From Prevotella sp. (GTDB lineage: Bacteria; Bacteroidota; Bacteroidia; Bacteroidales; Bacteroidaceae): a DNA stretch of 45,320 bases. Of this stretch, positions 25,927-34,918 are shown piece after piece. The DNA lies in contig JAFSNR010000022.1 in NCBI GenBank assembly GCA_017443345.1, forward strand, positions 1 to 45,320, written 5' to 3'. A program made the position numbers and the translations under genes. The number at the start of each line of letters is the position of its first letter. The first letter of the stretch is position 1. The notes beneath the pieces are model-generated. The model worked only from the letters and a program-made list of their open reading frames with translations, was not told the origin of the DNA and searched no databases.

Positions 25927-25958
25927 CGAAGGTACAACATTTTTCCGACCCGTCCAAG
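25927..25958 (-). promoter_or_regulatory. Probable promoter of the GH25-rlmH unit
   Basis: Minus strand CTTG (25955-25958), 20 bp, TACCTTCG (25927-25934). Both elements differ from TTTG and TAnnTTTG by one base but the spacing is right. Confidence 0.45.
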
Positions 25959-25986
25959 TAGAAAATGAAAAATAATCCTAATTTAT

Positions 25987-26017
25987 TTTGCATTTTGCTC
26001 ACTTAATCGTATCTTTG
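25987..26017 (+). promoter_or_regulatory. Promoter of the alcohol dehydrogenase gene
   Basis: TTTG (25987-25990), 19 bp, TATCTTTG (26010-26017): a complete Bacteroidetes promoter about 30 bases before ATG 26047. Confidence 0.75.
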
Positions 26018-26046
26018 CGGCATGAATACTAAAACGAACAAGCGAT

Positions 26047-27264
26047 ATGATGAAGGATTTTAATTTCTATGCGCCGACACGCGTCGTGTTCGGTCGCGAG
26101 GCGGAGGAGAAGCTTCCGCAGTTGATTCAGCAGTATGGTGGTGGCAAGGTGCTGATCCACTATGGTGGTGGCAGTGCCCGTCGTTCGGGATTGCTCGACA
26201 AGGTGGAGAAGATGCTCACCGAAGCAGGTATCAACTACGTGGAGTTGGGTGGGGTCGTGCCCAACCCGTTGCTCTCGAAGGTGAAAGAAGGTATCGAACT
26301 CTGTCGGAAGGAGAACGTCAACTTCATCCTCGCCGTGGGTGGCGGATCGGTGATCGACTCGTCGAAGGCCATCGGCTACGGTGTGGGTTATCCTGGTGAC
26401 GTCTGGGACTTCTGGGACGGTAAGGCTGTGCCTCAGACCTGTCTGCCCATCGGTGTGATGCTGACGATACCTGCAGCTGGAAGTGAGATGTCATCGAGTT
26501 GTGTGATCACCAATGATGAGGGTATGCTGAAGCGTGGCGTGAACAGCGACATCTGCCGTTGCAAGTTCGCCATCATGAACCCTGAGCGCACCTACACATT
26601 GCCCCCTTATCAGACAGCTGCCGGAGCGACAGACATCATGATGCACACGATGGAGCGCTACTTCTCGAAATACGAGGACGCGATGTTGACCGATGCCATC
26701 GCCGAAGCCTTGCTGAGGACGGTCATAGAGGCAACACCCGTGGTGCTGAAGGATCCCGAGGATTACAAGCATCGTGCTGCCATCATGTGGGCTGGCTCGC
26801 TGTCGCATAACGACCTGACGGAGTGCGGTACGGAGAAGGACTTCGCCTCTCATCGTCTGGAGCATGAGTTGAGCGGACTCTTCGGAGTGACCCATGGTGC
26901 CGGACTGGCTGCCATCTGGGGTTCCTGGGCCCGTTACGTGAAGGACAAGCACCTGAATCGCTTTGTGAAGTTCGCCGTGAACGTGATGGGGATTGCTGTT
27001 CCTGCCACCGACTCTGCGATGCTGGCCACCGAGTCCGAGGTACAGAATGCCATCGCCCAGCGCGGTATCGAGGCCGTCGAGCGCTTCTTCACGAGCATCG
27101 GCATGCCCACGAGCATTCCTGAGCTGATAGGTCGCAAAGCTACCGACGAGGAGATCCAGATCATGGTGGACAAGTGTTCGCGTGGCGGCAAGATCACCGT
27201 CGGAGCGATGGAGGTTCTGGGACCGAAGGATATGGAGGCAGTTTATCAGCTGGCAAACGCTTAA
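26047..27264 (+). CDS. Iron-containing alcohol dehydrogenase (butanol dehydrogenase type)
   Basis: A 405-residue member of the Fe-ADH family. The N-terminal FYAPTRVVFG, nucleotide-binding VGGGSVIDSSKAI and the metal-ligand region around HRLEHELSGLFGVTHGAGLAAIW are clear. It probably reduces aldehydes to alcohols with NAD(P)H, resembling the YqhD/BdhA branch. A single-gene unit with its own promoter; the tandem ATGs at 26047 and 26050 cannot be told apart. Confidence 0.92.
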   Translation: MMKDFNFYAPTRVVFGREAEEKLPQLIQQYGGGKVLIHYGGGSARRSGLLDKVEKMLTEAGINYVELGGVVPNPLLSKVKEGIELCRKENVNFILAVGGGSVIDSSKAIGYGVGYPGDVWDFWDGKAVPQTCLPIGVMLTIPAAGSEMSSSCVITNDEGMLKRGVNSDICRCKFAIMNPERTYTLPPYQTAAGATDIMMHTMERYFSKYEDAMLTDAIAEALLRTVIEATPVVLKDPEDYKHRAAIMWAGSLSHNDLTECGTEKDFASHRLEHELSGLFGVTHGAGLAAIWGSWARYVKDKHLNRFVKFAVNVMGIAVPATDSAMLATESEVQNAIAQRGIEAVERFFTSIGMPTSIPELIGRKATDEEIQIMVDKCSRGGKITVGAMEVLGPKDMEAVYQLANA

Positions 27265-27307
27265 AGTAACAAAATGTAACGATTTGAGTAAAAAAAGTGT
27301 CTTTTTA

Positions 27308-27339
27308 TTTGTTTGTTTCGAAAATTATGTTTACTTTTG
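27308..27339 (+). promoter_or_regulatory. Promoter of the leu operon
   Basis: TTTG (27308-27311), 20 bp, TACTTTTG (27332-27339), matching the Bacteroidetes consensus, 27 bases before the leader peptide ATG. Confidence 0.65.
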
Positions 27340-27366
27340 CCCCCGATTTCAAAAACAAAAGAACGT

Positions 27367-27450
27367 ATGAAGAGTCTGAATCTACTTAACGGCCTTATTA
27401 TTATTCGACTGCAGAGAGCAGCCGGAAGTGACAGGGCGTTGGTAAATTGA
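27367..27450 (+). CDS. Leu/Ile/Val-rich leader peptide of the leu operon
   Basis: A 27-codon open frame, MKSLNLLNGLIIIRLQRAAG followed by SDRALVN. Ten of its 27 residues are branched-chain: six Leu, three consecutive Ile and one Val. It starts 27 bases after the promoter box and ends before a terminator, with the codons for residues 20-22 lying in one arm of an antiterminator. The composition and placement are those of an attenuation leader sensing charged tRNA-Leu and tRNA-Ile. No Shine-Dalgarno is visible, as is normal here. Confidence 0.8.
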   Translation: MKSLNLLNGLIIIRLQRAAGSDRALVN

Positions 27451-27520
27451 CAATTGACAATTGATAATTGAAAATCATACGAGCCTTTCTCACTTCCGGG
27501 TGTGAAAGGCTTTTTGTTTT
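27422..27520 (+). promoter_or_regulatory. Attenuator: antiterminator and terminator of the leu operon
   Basis: Antiterminator: CCGGAAGTGA (27422-27431, inside the leader peptide gene) pairs perfectly with TCACTTCCGG (27490-27499). Terminator: 27482-27493 pairs with 27500-27511 with one T-T mismatch, loop TTCCGG, followed by TTTTTGTTTT. The two structures share 27490-27499 and exclude each other. A ribosome stalled on the Ile run (27397-27405) would leave the antiterminator arm free; one reaching the stop at 27448 would cover it and let the terminator form. Confidence 0.8.
27446..27476. repeat. Period-7 repeat (TTGACAA units) in the leu leader
   Basis: TTGACAA, TTGACAA, TTGATAA, TTGAAAA heptamers form the linker between the leader peptide stop and the terminator. 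Same unit as the pyrF and rpiB-tkt spacers. Confidence 0.75.
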
Positions 27521-27571
27521 GAAAAAGGTAAAAAGGTAAAAGGGTAAAAAAGTAAAAAGGTAAAAGTAAAC
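27520..27571. repeat. Repeat spacer (GGTAAAAA units) before leuA
   Basis: Six GGTAAAAA-like units of period 7-8 lie between the attenuator's T-tract and the leuA start. The A-rich run just before the ATG may help translation in the absence of a Shine-Dalgarno (inference). Confidence 0.75.
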
Positions 27572-27590
27572 AAATAAACGCAAAAAGACA

Positions 27591-29090
27591 ATGAACGACA
27601 GACTTTACATTTTCGACACGACCCTCCGCGACGGGGAACAGGTGCCTGGCTGCCAGTTGAACACCGTAGAGAAGATACAGGTGGCTAAGGCACTCGAACA
27701 ACTCGGTGTGGATGTGATCGAAGCAGGATTCCCGATTTCGAGTCCTGGTGATTTTAACTCGGTGATTGAGATTTCCAAGGCCGTTACGTGGCCCGTGATC
27801 TGTGCGCTGACAAGAGCCGTTGAGCGTGATATCGACACGGCTTTCGAAGCCCTGAAGTATGCCAAGCACAAGCGCATCCACACGGGTATCGGTACCAGCG
27901 ACGAGCACATCCTGTATAAATTCAACTCCGACCGCGAGCATATCCTCGAGCAGGCCATTGCCGCCACGAAGTATGCCAAGCGCTACGTCGACGACGTGGA
28001 GTTCTACTGTGAGGATGCTGGTCGTACGGACAATGAATACCTCGCCCGTGTGGTAGAGGCCGTCATCAAGGCTGGAGCTACGGTGGTGAACATCCCCGAC
28101 ACGACGGGCTATTGTCTGCCACAGGAGTATTTCGAGAAGATCAAGTACCTGAAGGAGCATGTGGACGGAATCGACCGTGCCATCATCTCTACCCACTGTC
28201 ATAACGACCTGGGTATGGCTACGGCCAACACCCTGAACGGTGTGATGGCAGGTGCGCGACAGGTGGAGGTGACCATCAACGGCATCGGTGAGCGTGCCGG
28301 TAACACCTCGCTCGAGGAGATTGCCATGATCCTGAAGTGTCACAAGTCGCTCGAGATTGATACGAACATCAACACAACGAAGATCTATCCGACGTCGAGA
28401 ATGGTGTCGAGTCTGATGAACATGCCCGTACAGCCCAACAAGGCCATCGTGGGTCGTAACGCCTTTGCCCACTCGAGTGGTATCCATCAGGACGGTGTCC
28501 TGAAGAACGTGCACACCTACGAGATTATGGACCCGAAGGATGTGGGTATCGACGATAACTCAATCGTACTGACAGCCCGTTCCGGACGTGCAGCACTGAA
28601 ACACCGTCTGCACGTGAACGGTGTCGATCTGGAGGAGGACAAGCTCGACAAGATCTATGAGAAGTTCCTGATACTGGCCGACCAGAAGAAGGAGGTGACC
28701 GATGCCGATGCCCTGATGTTGGCAGGTGCCGATATGGCCGATACACACGCCGTTCGTCTCGACTTCCTGCAGGTGACCACTGGTAAGGGTGTGAAGAGTG
28801 TGGCCTCCATCGGTCTCGACATCTCTGGTCAGAAGTTCGAGGCAGCTGCTTCAGGCAATGGTCCTGTAGACGCAGCCATCAAGGCGCTGAAGAAGATCAT
28901 CATGAAGCAGATGACGCTGAAGGAGTTTACCATCCAGGCCATCTCGAAGGGTTCCGACGATGTGGGAAAGGTCCACATGCAGGTGGAATACGACGGCAGT
29001 CTGTACTACGGCTTCGGTGCCAATACCGACATCGTGACGGCCTCGGTGGAAGCGTATATCGATTGTATTAATAAGTTTAAGGGAGAATGA
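27591..29090 (+). CDS. leuA: 2-isopropylmalate synthase
   Basis: A 499-residue enzyme condensing 2-ketoisovalerate and acetyl-CoA, the first step of leucine synthesis. The N-terminal [16 protein letters not shown], metal ligands [13 protein letters not shown], and [14 protein letters not shown] are clear, and a C-terminal LeuA dimer/regulatory domain (about residues 370-499) binds leucine in relatives. Controlled by the leader attenuator upstream. It is followed by leuC after 25 bases. Confidence 0.96.
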   Translation: MNDRLYIFDTTLRDGEQVPGCQLNTVEKIQVAKALEQLGVDVIEAGFPISSPGDFNSVIEISKAVTWPVICALTRAVERDIDTAFEALKYAKHKRIHTGIGTSDEHILYKFNSDREHILEQAIAATKYAKRYVDDVEFYCEDAGRTDNEYLARVVEAVIKAGATVVNIPDTTGYCLPQEYFEKIKYLKEHVDGIDRAIISTHCHNDLGMATANTLNGVMAGARQVEVTINGIGERAGNTSLEEIAMILKCHKSLEIDTNINTTKIYPTSRMVSSLMNMPVQPNKAIVGRNAFAHSSGIHQDGVLKNVHTYEIMDPKDVGIDDNSIVLTARSGRAALKHRLHVNGVDLEEDKLDKIYEKFLILADQKKEVTDADALMLAGADMADTHAVRLDFLQVTTGKGVKSVASIGLDISGQKFEAAASGNGPVDAAIKALKKIIMKQMTLKEFTIQAISKGSDDVGKVHMQVEYDGSLYYGFGANTDIVTASVEAYIDCINKFKGE

Positions 29091-29115
29091 GAAATGGGTT
29101 TATAATATCATCAGT

Positions 29116-30504
29116 ATGAATACATTATTTGATAAAATATGGGATAGGCACGTGGTGCAGCAGGTGGAGGACGGACCGACGCAACTCTATATCGACCGTC
29201 TGTACTGTCACGAGGTGACCTCGCCACAGGCATTCGAAGGCATGAGGGCCCGAGGGCTGAAGTGCTTCCGTCCTGAGAAGATCTACTGCATGCCCGACCA
29301 TAACACCCCGACGCACGATCAGGACAAACCCATCGAGGATCCTGTATCGAAGACGCAGGTGGACACGTTGGCGAAGAACGCGGCTTACTTCGGACTGACG
29401 CACTACGGCATGATGTCGAAGGACAACGGTATCATCCATGTGGTGGGTCCTGAGAAGGGTCTCTCGCTGCCAGGCATGACCATCGTTTGTGGCGACTCTC
29501 ACACCTCTACTCATGGTGCGATGGGGGCTGTGGCCTTTGGTATCGGAACATCGGAGGTGGAGATGGTGATGGCCTCGCAGTGTATCCTCCAGCAGAAGCC
29601 CAAGTCGATGCGTATCACGATCCACGGTGTGTTGCAAAAGGGTGTGACAGCGAAGGATGTGGCCCTCTACCTGATGTCGAAGCTGACGACCAGTGGAGCG
29701 ACGGGCTATTTCGTGGAGTATGCAGGTTCGACGGTGAAGGCCATGTCGATGGAAGGTCGTCTGACGCTCTGTAACCTCTCGATAGAGATGGGTGCCCGTG
29801 GAGGACTGATTGCCCCCGACACCACGACCTTCAATTATATCAAGGGCCGTGAGTTCGCCCCGAAGGGAGAGGACTGGGACAAGGCCGTAGAGTATTGGAA
29901 GACGCTGAAGAGTGGTCCTGACGCCGTGTTCGACAAGGAACTCACGTTTGATGCTGCCGACATCGAGCCACGCATCACTTACGGCACCAATCCCGGTATG
30001 GGTATCGGTATCACGGAAGAAATACCTCTAATCACTAACCCCTCACCACAAACCACTGGTCTTGAAAAGGCCCTCAACTATATGGGTTTCAAGCCTGGCC
30101 AGAAGTTGCTCGGCACGAAGGTCGACTACGTCTTCCTGGGTGCCTGTACGAACGGTCGTATTGAGGATTTCCGAGCCTTTGCCTCTATCGTTGCAGGTCG
30201 TCAGAAAGCCAAGGACGTCATCGCCTGGCTGGTACCTGGTTCGTGGGCTGTGGATGCTCAGATCCGTGAGGAGGGACTCGACAAGGTGCTAGCAGCAGCA
30301 GGTTTCGAGATCCGACAGCCTGGTTGTTCGGCCTGTCTGGCGATGAACGATGATAAGATCCCGGCTGGTAAGTTGAGTGTATCGACCTCTAACCGTAATT
30401 TCGAAGGTCGTCAGGGCCCCGGTGCCCGTACCATCCTCGCCTCGCCGCTAACAGCAGCTGCAGCAGCGATCACGGGTGTCATCACTGATCCACGAGAAAT
30501 GTAG
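29116..30504 (+). CDS. leuC: 3-isopropylmalate dehydratase, large subunit
   Basis: A 462-residue aconitase-family subunit that with LeuD isomerises 2- to 3-isopropylmalate. It has [20 protein letters not shown], the iron-sulfur ligands in [11 protein letters not shown] and [11 protein letters not shown], and the C-terminal [19 protein letters not shown]. Normally leuD follows directly; here a foreign-looking S23-type gene lies between. The same LeuCD complex could also process citramalate made by the LeuA paralogue downstream. Confidence 0.97.
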   Translation: MNTLFDKIWDRHVVQQVEDGPTQLYIDRLYCHEVTSPQAFEGMRARGLKCFRPEKIYCMPDHNTPTHDQDKPIEDPVSKTQVDTLAKNAAYFGLTHYGMMSKDNGIIHVVGPEKGLSLPGMTIVCGDSHTSTHGAMGAVAFGIGTSEVEMVMASQCILQQKPKSMRITIHGVLQKGVTAKDVALYLMSKLTTSGATGYFVEYAGSTVKAMSMEGRLTLCNLSIEMGARGGLIAPDTTTFNYIKGREFAPKGEDWDKAVEYWKTLKSGPDAVFDKELTFDAADIEPRITYGTNPGMGIGITEEIPLITNPSPQTTGLEKALNYMGFKPGQKLLGTKVDYVFLGACTNGRIEDFRAFASIVAGRQKAKDVIAWLVPGSWAVDAQIREEGLDKVLAAAGFEIRQPGCSACLAMNDDKIPAGKLSVSTSNRNFEGRQGPGARTILASPLTAAAAAITGVITDPREM

Positions 30505-30545
30505 AAAATGAGAGAATGAGAAAATGAGAAATTAAGAAATTAAGC
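30504..30545. repeat. Left arm of inverted repeat around the S23 gene (GAGAAAAT units)
   Basis: A period-8 block, GAAAATGA/GAGAATGA type. Bases 30504-30529 are the exact reverse complement of 30930-30955 (26 bp). It begins at the very end of leuC: its first base is the last base of the leuC stop codon. Confidence 0.9.
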
Positions 30546-30559
30546 TGTGAACAATAATT

Positions 30560-30928
30560 ATGTTGAGAGACAATTTGATAGCAGACATGACGGAGAATTT
30601 TGCTTTACGTATTATTGAAATGTATCGGTATTTACGGAAAGAAAAGCATGAGTATGTCATGTCTTTACAGATTTATCGTTCAGGAACAAGCATTGGCGCT
30701 AATATCTCTGAAAGCAAGAATGCTCAAAGCAAAGCAGATTTTGTAAGTAAGTTAAGCATAGCTTTAAAAGAAGCAGGCGAGACAGAATTTTGGTTGAAGC
30801 TTCTCTATAAGTCTCAGACAATCTCAGAAATAGAATATAATTCTATTCAGAATGATTTAAACATTATCATAGGAACATTAGTAAAAATAATAAAGAAAAC
30901 AAAGGAAAATATGGAGGTTGAGAAATAA
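30560..30928 (+). CDS. Four-helix-bundle protein (S23 / 23S rRNA-intervening-sequence type)
   Basis: A 122-residue protein with the family signature RSGTSIGANISES (residues about 41-53) and a mostly helical Lys-rich sequence. Homologues are encoded in intervening sequences of 23S rRNA genes and in diverse other contexts; their function is unknown. The gene is visibly AT-rich compared with leuC and leuD and interrupts the usual leuC-leuD junction. It is bracketed by a perfect 26-bp inverted repeat, so the whole unit (30504-30955) looks like an inserted cassette. Confidence 0.85.
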   Translation: MLRDNLIADMTENFALRIIEMYRYLRKEKHEYVMSLQIYRSGTSIGANISESKNAQSKADFVSKLSIALKEAGETEFWLKLLYKSQTISEIEYNSIQNDLNIIIGTLVKIIKKTKENMEVEK

Positions 30929-30929
30929 T

Positions 30930-30966
30930 ATCTCATTTTCTCATTCTCTCATTTTCTCAATTTCAG
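30930..30966. repeat. Right arm of inverted repeat around the S23 gene (TCTCATTT units)
   Basis: A period-8 block of ATTTTCTC type directly after the S23 stop and four bases before the leuD ATG. In RNA it can pair with 30504-30529 to enclose the S23 message in a long stem-loop. Confidence 0.9.
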
Positions 30967-30969
30967 ATT

Positions 30970-31566
30970 ATGAAACAGAAGTTTAATGTTATTACATCGA
31001 CTTGCGTGCCATTGCCATTGGAGAATGTGGATACCGACCAGATTATCCCGGCGAGGTTCCTGAAGGCCACGACGAGGGAGGAAAGTTTCTTCGGAGATAA
31101 CCTCTTCAGAGACTGGCGATATCAGGCTGACGGTACGCCTAATCAGGACTTCGTACTCAACGATCCAACCTATAGCGGTTGTATCCTCGTGGCAGGCAAG
31201 AACTTCGGCTCGGGATCGAGTCGCGAACACGCTGCCTGGGCCATTGCCGGCTATGGCTTCCGTGTGGTCATCAGCAGTTTCTTTGCCGATATCCACAAGA
31301 ACAACGAACTGAACAATTTCGTACTGCCCGTACAGGTTAGCGAAGGTTTTCTCGCTGAGTTGTTTGAGAGTATCAAGGCCGATCCGAAGACAGAGGTGGA
31401 GGTCAATCTGCCCGAGCAGACGGTGACCAACAAGGCTACCGGCAAACAGGAGCATTTCGATATCAACGGCTATAAGAAGCATTGTCTGATGAACGGTCTC
31501 GACGATATCGACTTCCTGGTACAGAATCAAGAAAAGACAGCGTTATGGGAACAGCAGAACAAGTAG
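30970..31566 (+). CDS. leuD: 3-isopropylmalate dehydratase, small subunit
   Basis: A 198-residue swivel-domain subunit, partner of LeuC. It has NVDTDQIIPARFL near the start and the substrate-binding FGSGSSREHAAWAI. Length is normal. The downstream LeuA paralogue starts inside it (ATG 31545), giving a 22-base overlap and probable translational coupling. Confidence 0.97.
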   Translation: MKQKFNVITSTCVPLPLENVDTDQIIPARFLKATTREESFFGDNLFRDWRYQADGTPNQDFVLNDPTYSGCILVAGKNFGSGSSREHAAWAIAGYGFRVVISSFFADIHKNNELNNFVLPVQVSEGFLAELFESIKADPKTEVEVNLPEQTVTNKATGKQEHFDINGYKKHCLMNGLDDIDFLVQNQEKTALWEQQNK

Positions 31567-33119
31567 GCCATTACAAGAAGTTGCAGCCGTTTGTGGAGAT
31601 CATGGACTCCACGCTGCGTGACGGTGAGCAGACGAGTGGTGTCAGTTTCCTTCCTCATGAGAAACTGATCATCGCCCGCATGTTGCTTCGCGACCTGAAT
31701 GTGGATCGTATCGAGGTGGCATCGGCACGTGTCTCCGAAGGTGAGAAGGAGGCTGTGAGCATGATTTGTCGCTACGCCCGACAGATAGACATGCTGGAGC
31801 GTGTGGAGGTCCTCGGCTTCGTGGATGGCGGACAGAGTGTGGACTGGGTGGAGTCCTGTGGTTGCAAGACCATCAACCTCCTGGCGAAGGGCTCGTTGCG
31901 CCATTGTCAGGAACAGTTGCACAAGACGGCTCAGGCGCATATCGACGACATCATCAAGGAGGTGAGATATGCCCGTGGGAAGGGACTCACCGTGAACCTC
32001 TATCTCGAGGACTGGTCGAACGGTATGAAGGATTCGCCCATCTATGTCTACGACATGATGGACGCACTCTGCGACATCGGCATCCGACGGTTTATGTTGC
32101 CCGATACCCTCGGCATCATGAACCCCCTGCAGTGTATCGAGTATTTCCGTAAGATGATGAAGCGGTATTCCGACACCCATTTCGATTTCCACGCCCATAA
32201 CGACTACGATCTTGCCGTGTCGAACTCGTTGGCTGCTGTATTGAGTGGCGTCAAGGGACTACACGTGACGGTGAACGGTCTGGGTGAGCGTTGTGGCAAT
32301 GCCCCCTTGTCGAGTGTGCAGGTGATCCTCAAGGATCAGTTCCACGCCAAGACGAATATCATCGAGAACAAGCTGAACGACATCTCCCGTCTGGTGGAAA
32401 GCTACAGCGGTATTGCCGTCGCTCCTAACCAGCCGATTATCGGTGATAATGTTTTTACACAAGTGGCAGGCGTTCATGCTGATGGTGACAAGAAAAACGG
32501 CCTCTATCAGAACGAGTTGGTGCCTGAGCGCTTTGGCCGTAAACGCGAGTATGCCCTGGGTAAGAACAGCGGACGGGCGAACATCGCCAAGAACCTCGAG
32601 GAACTGGGATTGGAACTCACCCCCGAGCAGACGAAGCGCGTTACCCAACGTATCACCGAACTGGGTGACAAGAAGGAAATCGTGACGCAGGATGACCTGC
32701 CATTCATCGTGAGCGATGTGCTGAAGCACGATGCGCCTGAGGATAAAGTGAAGCTGGTAAGTTATGTGGTATCAACGGCTTACGGTCTGAAGCCTGGAGC
32801 AAATATTAAGGTTGAGATTAATGGCCAGGAGTATGAGGCTTCAGCGACTGGCGACGGTCAGTATGATGCCTTTGTGAAGTCGCTCCGTTATATCTACAAG
32901 AAGTACCTCGACCGCACGTTCCCCATCCTGCAGAACTATCAGGTGAGCATCCCTCCAGGTGGTCGTACGGATGCCTTGGTGCAGACCGTCATCACCTGGA
33001 ACGACAACGGTAAGATACTGCGCACGCGTGGTCTCGATGCCGACCAGACGGAAGCGGCCATCAAGGCTACCTTCAAGATGTTGAATTTATTTGAAAAAGA
33101 GCAAAATAACGAACTATGA
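31545..33119 (+). CDS. Second LeuA-family synthase, citramalate-synthase-like
   Basis: A 524-residue paralogue of LeuA with [16 protein letters not shown], metal ligands in [31 protein letters not shown], and a complete C-terminal LeuA-dimer regulatory domain ([20 protein letters not shown]). It diverges clearly from the first LeuA. In this family the alternatives are citramalate synthase (pyruvate plus acetyl-CoA, leading to isoleucine) or a second isopropylmalate synthase. Citramalate synthase is favoured by the presence of a normal leuA and the Ile-rich leader, but this is inference. Start ATG 31545; ends ATGA-overlapping leuB. Confidence 0.82.
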   Translation: MGTAEQVGHYKKLQPFVEIMDSTLRDGEQTSGVSFLPHEKLIIARMLLRDLNVDRIEVASARVSEGEKEAVSMICRYARQIDMLERVEVLGFVDGGQSVDWVESCGCKTINLLAKGSLRHCQEQLHKTAQAHIDDIIKEVRYARGKGLTVNLYLEDWSNGMKDSPIYVYDMMDALCDIGIRRFMLPDTLGIMNPLQCIEYFRKMMKRYSDTHFDFHAHNDYDLAVSNSLAAVLSGVKGLHVTVNGLGERCGNAPLSSVQVILKDQFHAKTNIIENKLNDISRLVESYSGIAVAPNQPIIGDNVFTQVAGVHADGDKKNGLYQNELVPERFGRKREYALGKNSGRANIAKNLEELGLELTPEQTKRVTQRITELGDKKEIVTQDDLPFIVSDVLKHDAPEDKVKLVSYVVSTAYGLKPGANIKVEINGQEYEASATGDGQYDAFVKSLRYIYKKYLDRTFPILQNYQVSIPPGGRTDALVQTVITWNDNGKILRTRGLDADQTEAAIKATFKMLNLFEKEQNNEL

Positions 33120-34177
33120 AACTGAAGATTGCGATTTTGGCGGGTGATGGAATTGGACCCGAGATTATGAAACAAGGTGTGGCTGTGCTCGACGCGATAG
33201 CCGAGAAGTTTGGTCACGAGTTTGAATACGAGGAAGCCATCTGTGGCGCTCATGCCATTGATGAGGTAGGCGATCCTTACCCTGAGTCCACCCACGAGGT
33301 GTGTATGCGTGCCGATGCTGTTCTCTTTGCTGCTGTCGGCGATCTGAAGTACGATCATGACCCCACGGCCAAGGTCCGTCCTGAGACTGGTTTGCTGGCC
33401 ATGCGTAAGAAGCTTGGACTCTTCGCCAACGTTCGTCCTGTGGCTACCTTCGACTGTCTGCTGCACAAGTCACCCTTGAAGGACGAACTCATCCGTGGTG
33501 CTGACTTCGTCGTGTTGCGCGAGTTGACGGGAGGCATGTATTTCGGTGAGAAGTATCAGGATAACGACAAGGCCTACGACACGGACATCTATACCCGTCC
33601 TGAGATCGAGCGTATCGTGAAGCTCGGCTTTGAGATGGCGATGGAGCGTAACAAGCACCTGACTGTGGTCGACAAGGCCAACGTCCTGGCATCCTCACGC
33701 CTGTGGCGACAGATTGCCAAGGAGATCGAGCCCCAGTATCCTGAGGTGCGCACCGATTATATGTTTATCGACAACGCCTCGATGCGCGTGCTGACAGAGC
33801 CTCGTTTCTTCGATGTCATCGTCACGGAGAACACCTTCGGCGATATCCTCACCGACGAGACGGCCTGTATCACGGGTTCTATGGGACTTCAGCCATCGTC
33901 CTCACTGGGTGAGCACACACCGCTTTTCGAGCCCGTACACGGCTCTTGGCCACAGGCAGCAGGACAGAACCTCGCCAATCCGTTGGCTCAGATCCTCTCA
34001 GCCGCCATGTTGCTCGAGCACTTCGGTCTGAAGAAGGAAGGCGCCCTCGTGCGTGAGGCTGTCGATGCCTCGTTGGCTGCTAATGTCCGTACCCCAGAGA
34101 TCCAGGTCGAAGGTGGTGCAAAGTACGGCACCCGTGAGGTAGGAGAGTGGATTGTGAGATATATTTTGGGAAAATGA
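33116..34177 (+). CDS. leuB: 3-isopropylmalate dehydrogenase
   Basis: A 353-residue NAD-dependent oxidative decarboxylase. It shows [13 protein letters not shown] at the start, [13 protein letters not shown], and [30 protein letters not shown] (cited in part) with the metal-binding Asp residues. It shares ATGA with the preceding stop. The enzyme can also act on 3-methylmalate in the citramalate route, matching the neighbouring paralogue. Confidence 0.97.
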   Translation: MKLKIAILAGDGIGPEIMKQGVAVLDAIAEKFGHEFEYEEAICGAHAIDEVGDPYPESTHEVCMRADAVLFAAVGDLKYDHDPTAKVRPETGLLAMRKKLGLFANVRPVATFDCLLHKSPLKDELIRGADFVVLRELTGGMYFGEKYQDNDKAYDTDIYTRPEIERIVKLGFEMAMERNKHLTVVDKANVLASSRLWRQIAKEIEPQYPEVRTDYMFIDNASMRVLTEPRFFDVIVTENTFGDILTDETACITGSMGLQPSSSLGEHTPLFEPVHGSWPQAAGQNLANPLAQILSAAMLLEHFGLKKEGALVREAVDASLAANVRTPEIQVEGGAKYGTREVGEWIVRYILGK

Positions 34178-34223
34178 GAAATGGTGAAAATGAGAGAATG
34201 AGAAATGGTGAAAATGAGAGTAT
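34171..34223. repeat. GAGAAATGGTGAAAAT repeat at the leuB-TPR junction
   Basis: Two copies of a 24-base unit (GAAAATGAGAAATGGT and following) at the end of leuB, extending into the start of the TPR gene. An inverted, imperfect counterpart lies at 34263-34303. Confidence 0.8.
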
Positions 34224-34914
34224 AAGAGATTGGAAATTACGCGTGTTGATGACTGTCGTATTCCTTTCTCATTTCCTCATTTTCTCATTTTCTCAATCTC
34301 CAACTCCCAAGCAATGGCGCGACTCCGTTTCGGTTCTCATTGATGCCATCAACAAGAACCCCAAGGACGTCAATCTGAGGCTGTTGAAGGGCGAGGCCAA
34401 TATCAATCTCAAACAGTGGGAATATGCCGTACAGGAGTATGGCTACGTGCTCCGTCTCGATGAGAAAAATCTGGCTGCTCTGTTCTTCCGTGCTTTCTGT
34501 CATACCCAACTGCGTCATTATGATCTGGCGAAGGTCGACTACGAGACGTTCCTCACTATCCAGCCCGAACATTTCGAGGCCCATATAGGACTGGCCCATA
34601 CCCTTAGGCAGTTAGGAAGGAAGACTGATACCTTCGACGAGTTGAACCGTATCGTACAACTCTTCCCCGACAGCGCTGAGGCCTATGCAGCCCGTGCTTC
34701 CTACGAAGTGGAGCAACGGCTCTACAATGCAGCCGTCTACGACTGGGATGAGGCCTTGCGCCTGCAACCCTCCAATGTGGAATATGCTGTGTCGAAGGTC
34801 GATGCGCTGATCCGTCAGGGACGTCGTCATGAAGCCCGCGATGTCCTCGATGCGCTGGTACGTCGAGGCACCCCTCGTGGGGCTCTCAAAGAGTGGTATG
34901 ATCAGTTGAAGTAG
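34174..34914 (+). CDS. Exported TPR protein with repeat-encoded N-terminus
   Basis: A tetratricopeptide protein of about 246 residues. TPR-like helices run through the whole mature part ([60 protein letters not shown]). The hydrophobic segment [18 protein letters not shown] is a signal peptide; its second half is encoded by TCTCATTTT-type spacer repeats (34263-34303). The start is uncertain: ATG 34174 overlaps the leuB stop (ATGA) but gives a long n-region, ATG 34198 keeps positive charges before the core, and ATG 34249 leaves none. Ends four bases from the convergent MBL gene. Specific role unknown. Confidence 0.75.
   Translation: MRNGENERMRNGENESIRDWKLRVLMTVVFLSHFLIFSFSQSPTPKQWRDSVSVLIDAINKNPKDVNLRLLKGEANINLKQWEYAVQEYGYVLRLDEKNLAALFFRAFCHTQLRHYDLAKVDYETFLTIQPEHFEAHIGLAHTLRQLGRKTDTFDELNRIVQLFPDSAEAYAARASYEVEQRLYNAAVYDWDEALRLQPSNVEYAVSKVDALIRQGRRHEARDVLDALVRRGTPRGALKEWYDQLK
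34263..34303. repeat. TCTCATTTT repeat inside the TPR gene signal-peptide region
   Basis: CTCATTTT/CTCATTTC units, the inverted form of the block at 34171-34223. They are read in frame as Ser-His-Phe-Leu-Ile-Phe-Ser-Phe, the hydrophobic core of the signal peptide. Confidence 0.85.
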
Positions 34915-34918
34915 TCGC

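Noticed and set aside
30560-30928. Toxin-antitoxin component in the leu operon
   Set aside because: The RSGTSIGANISES signature points to the S23 four-helix-bundle family, and no partner gene is adjacent.
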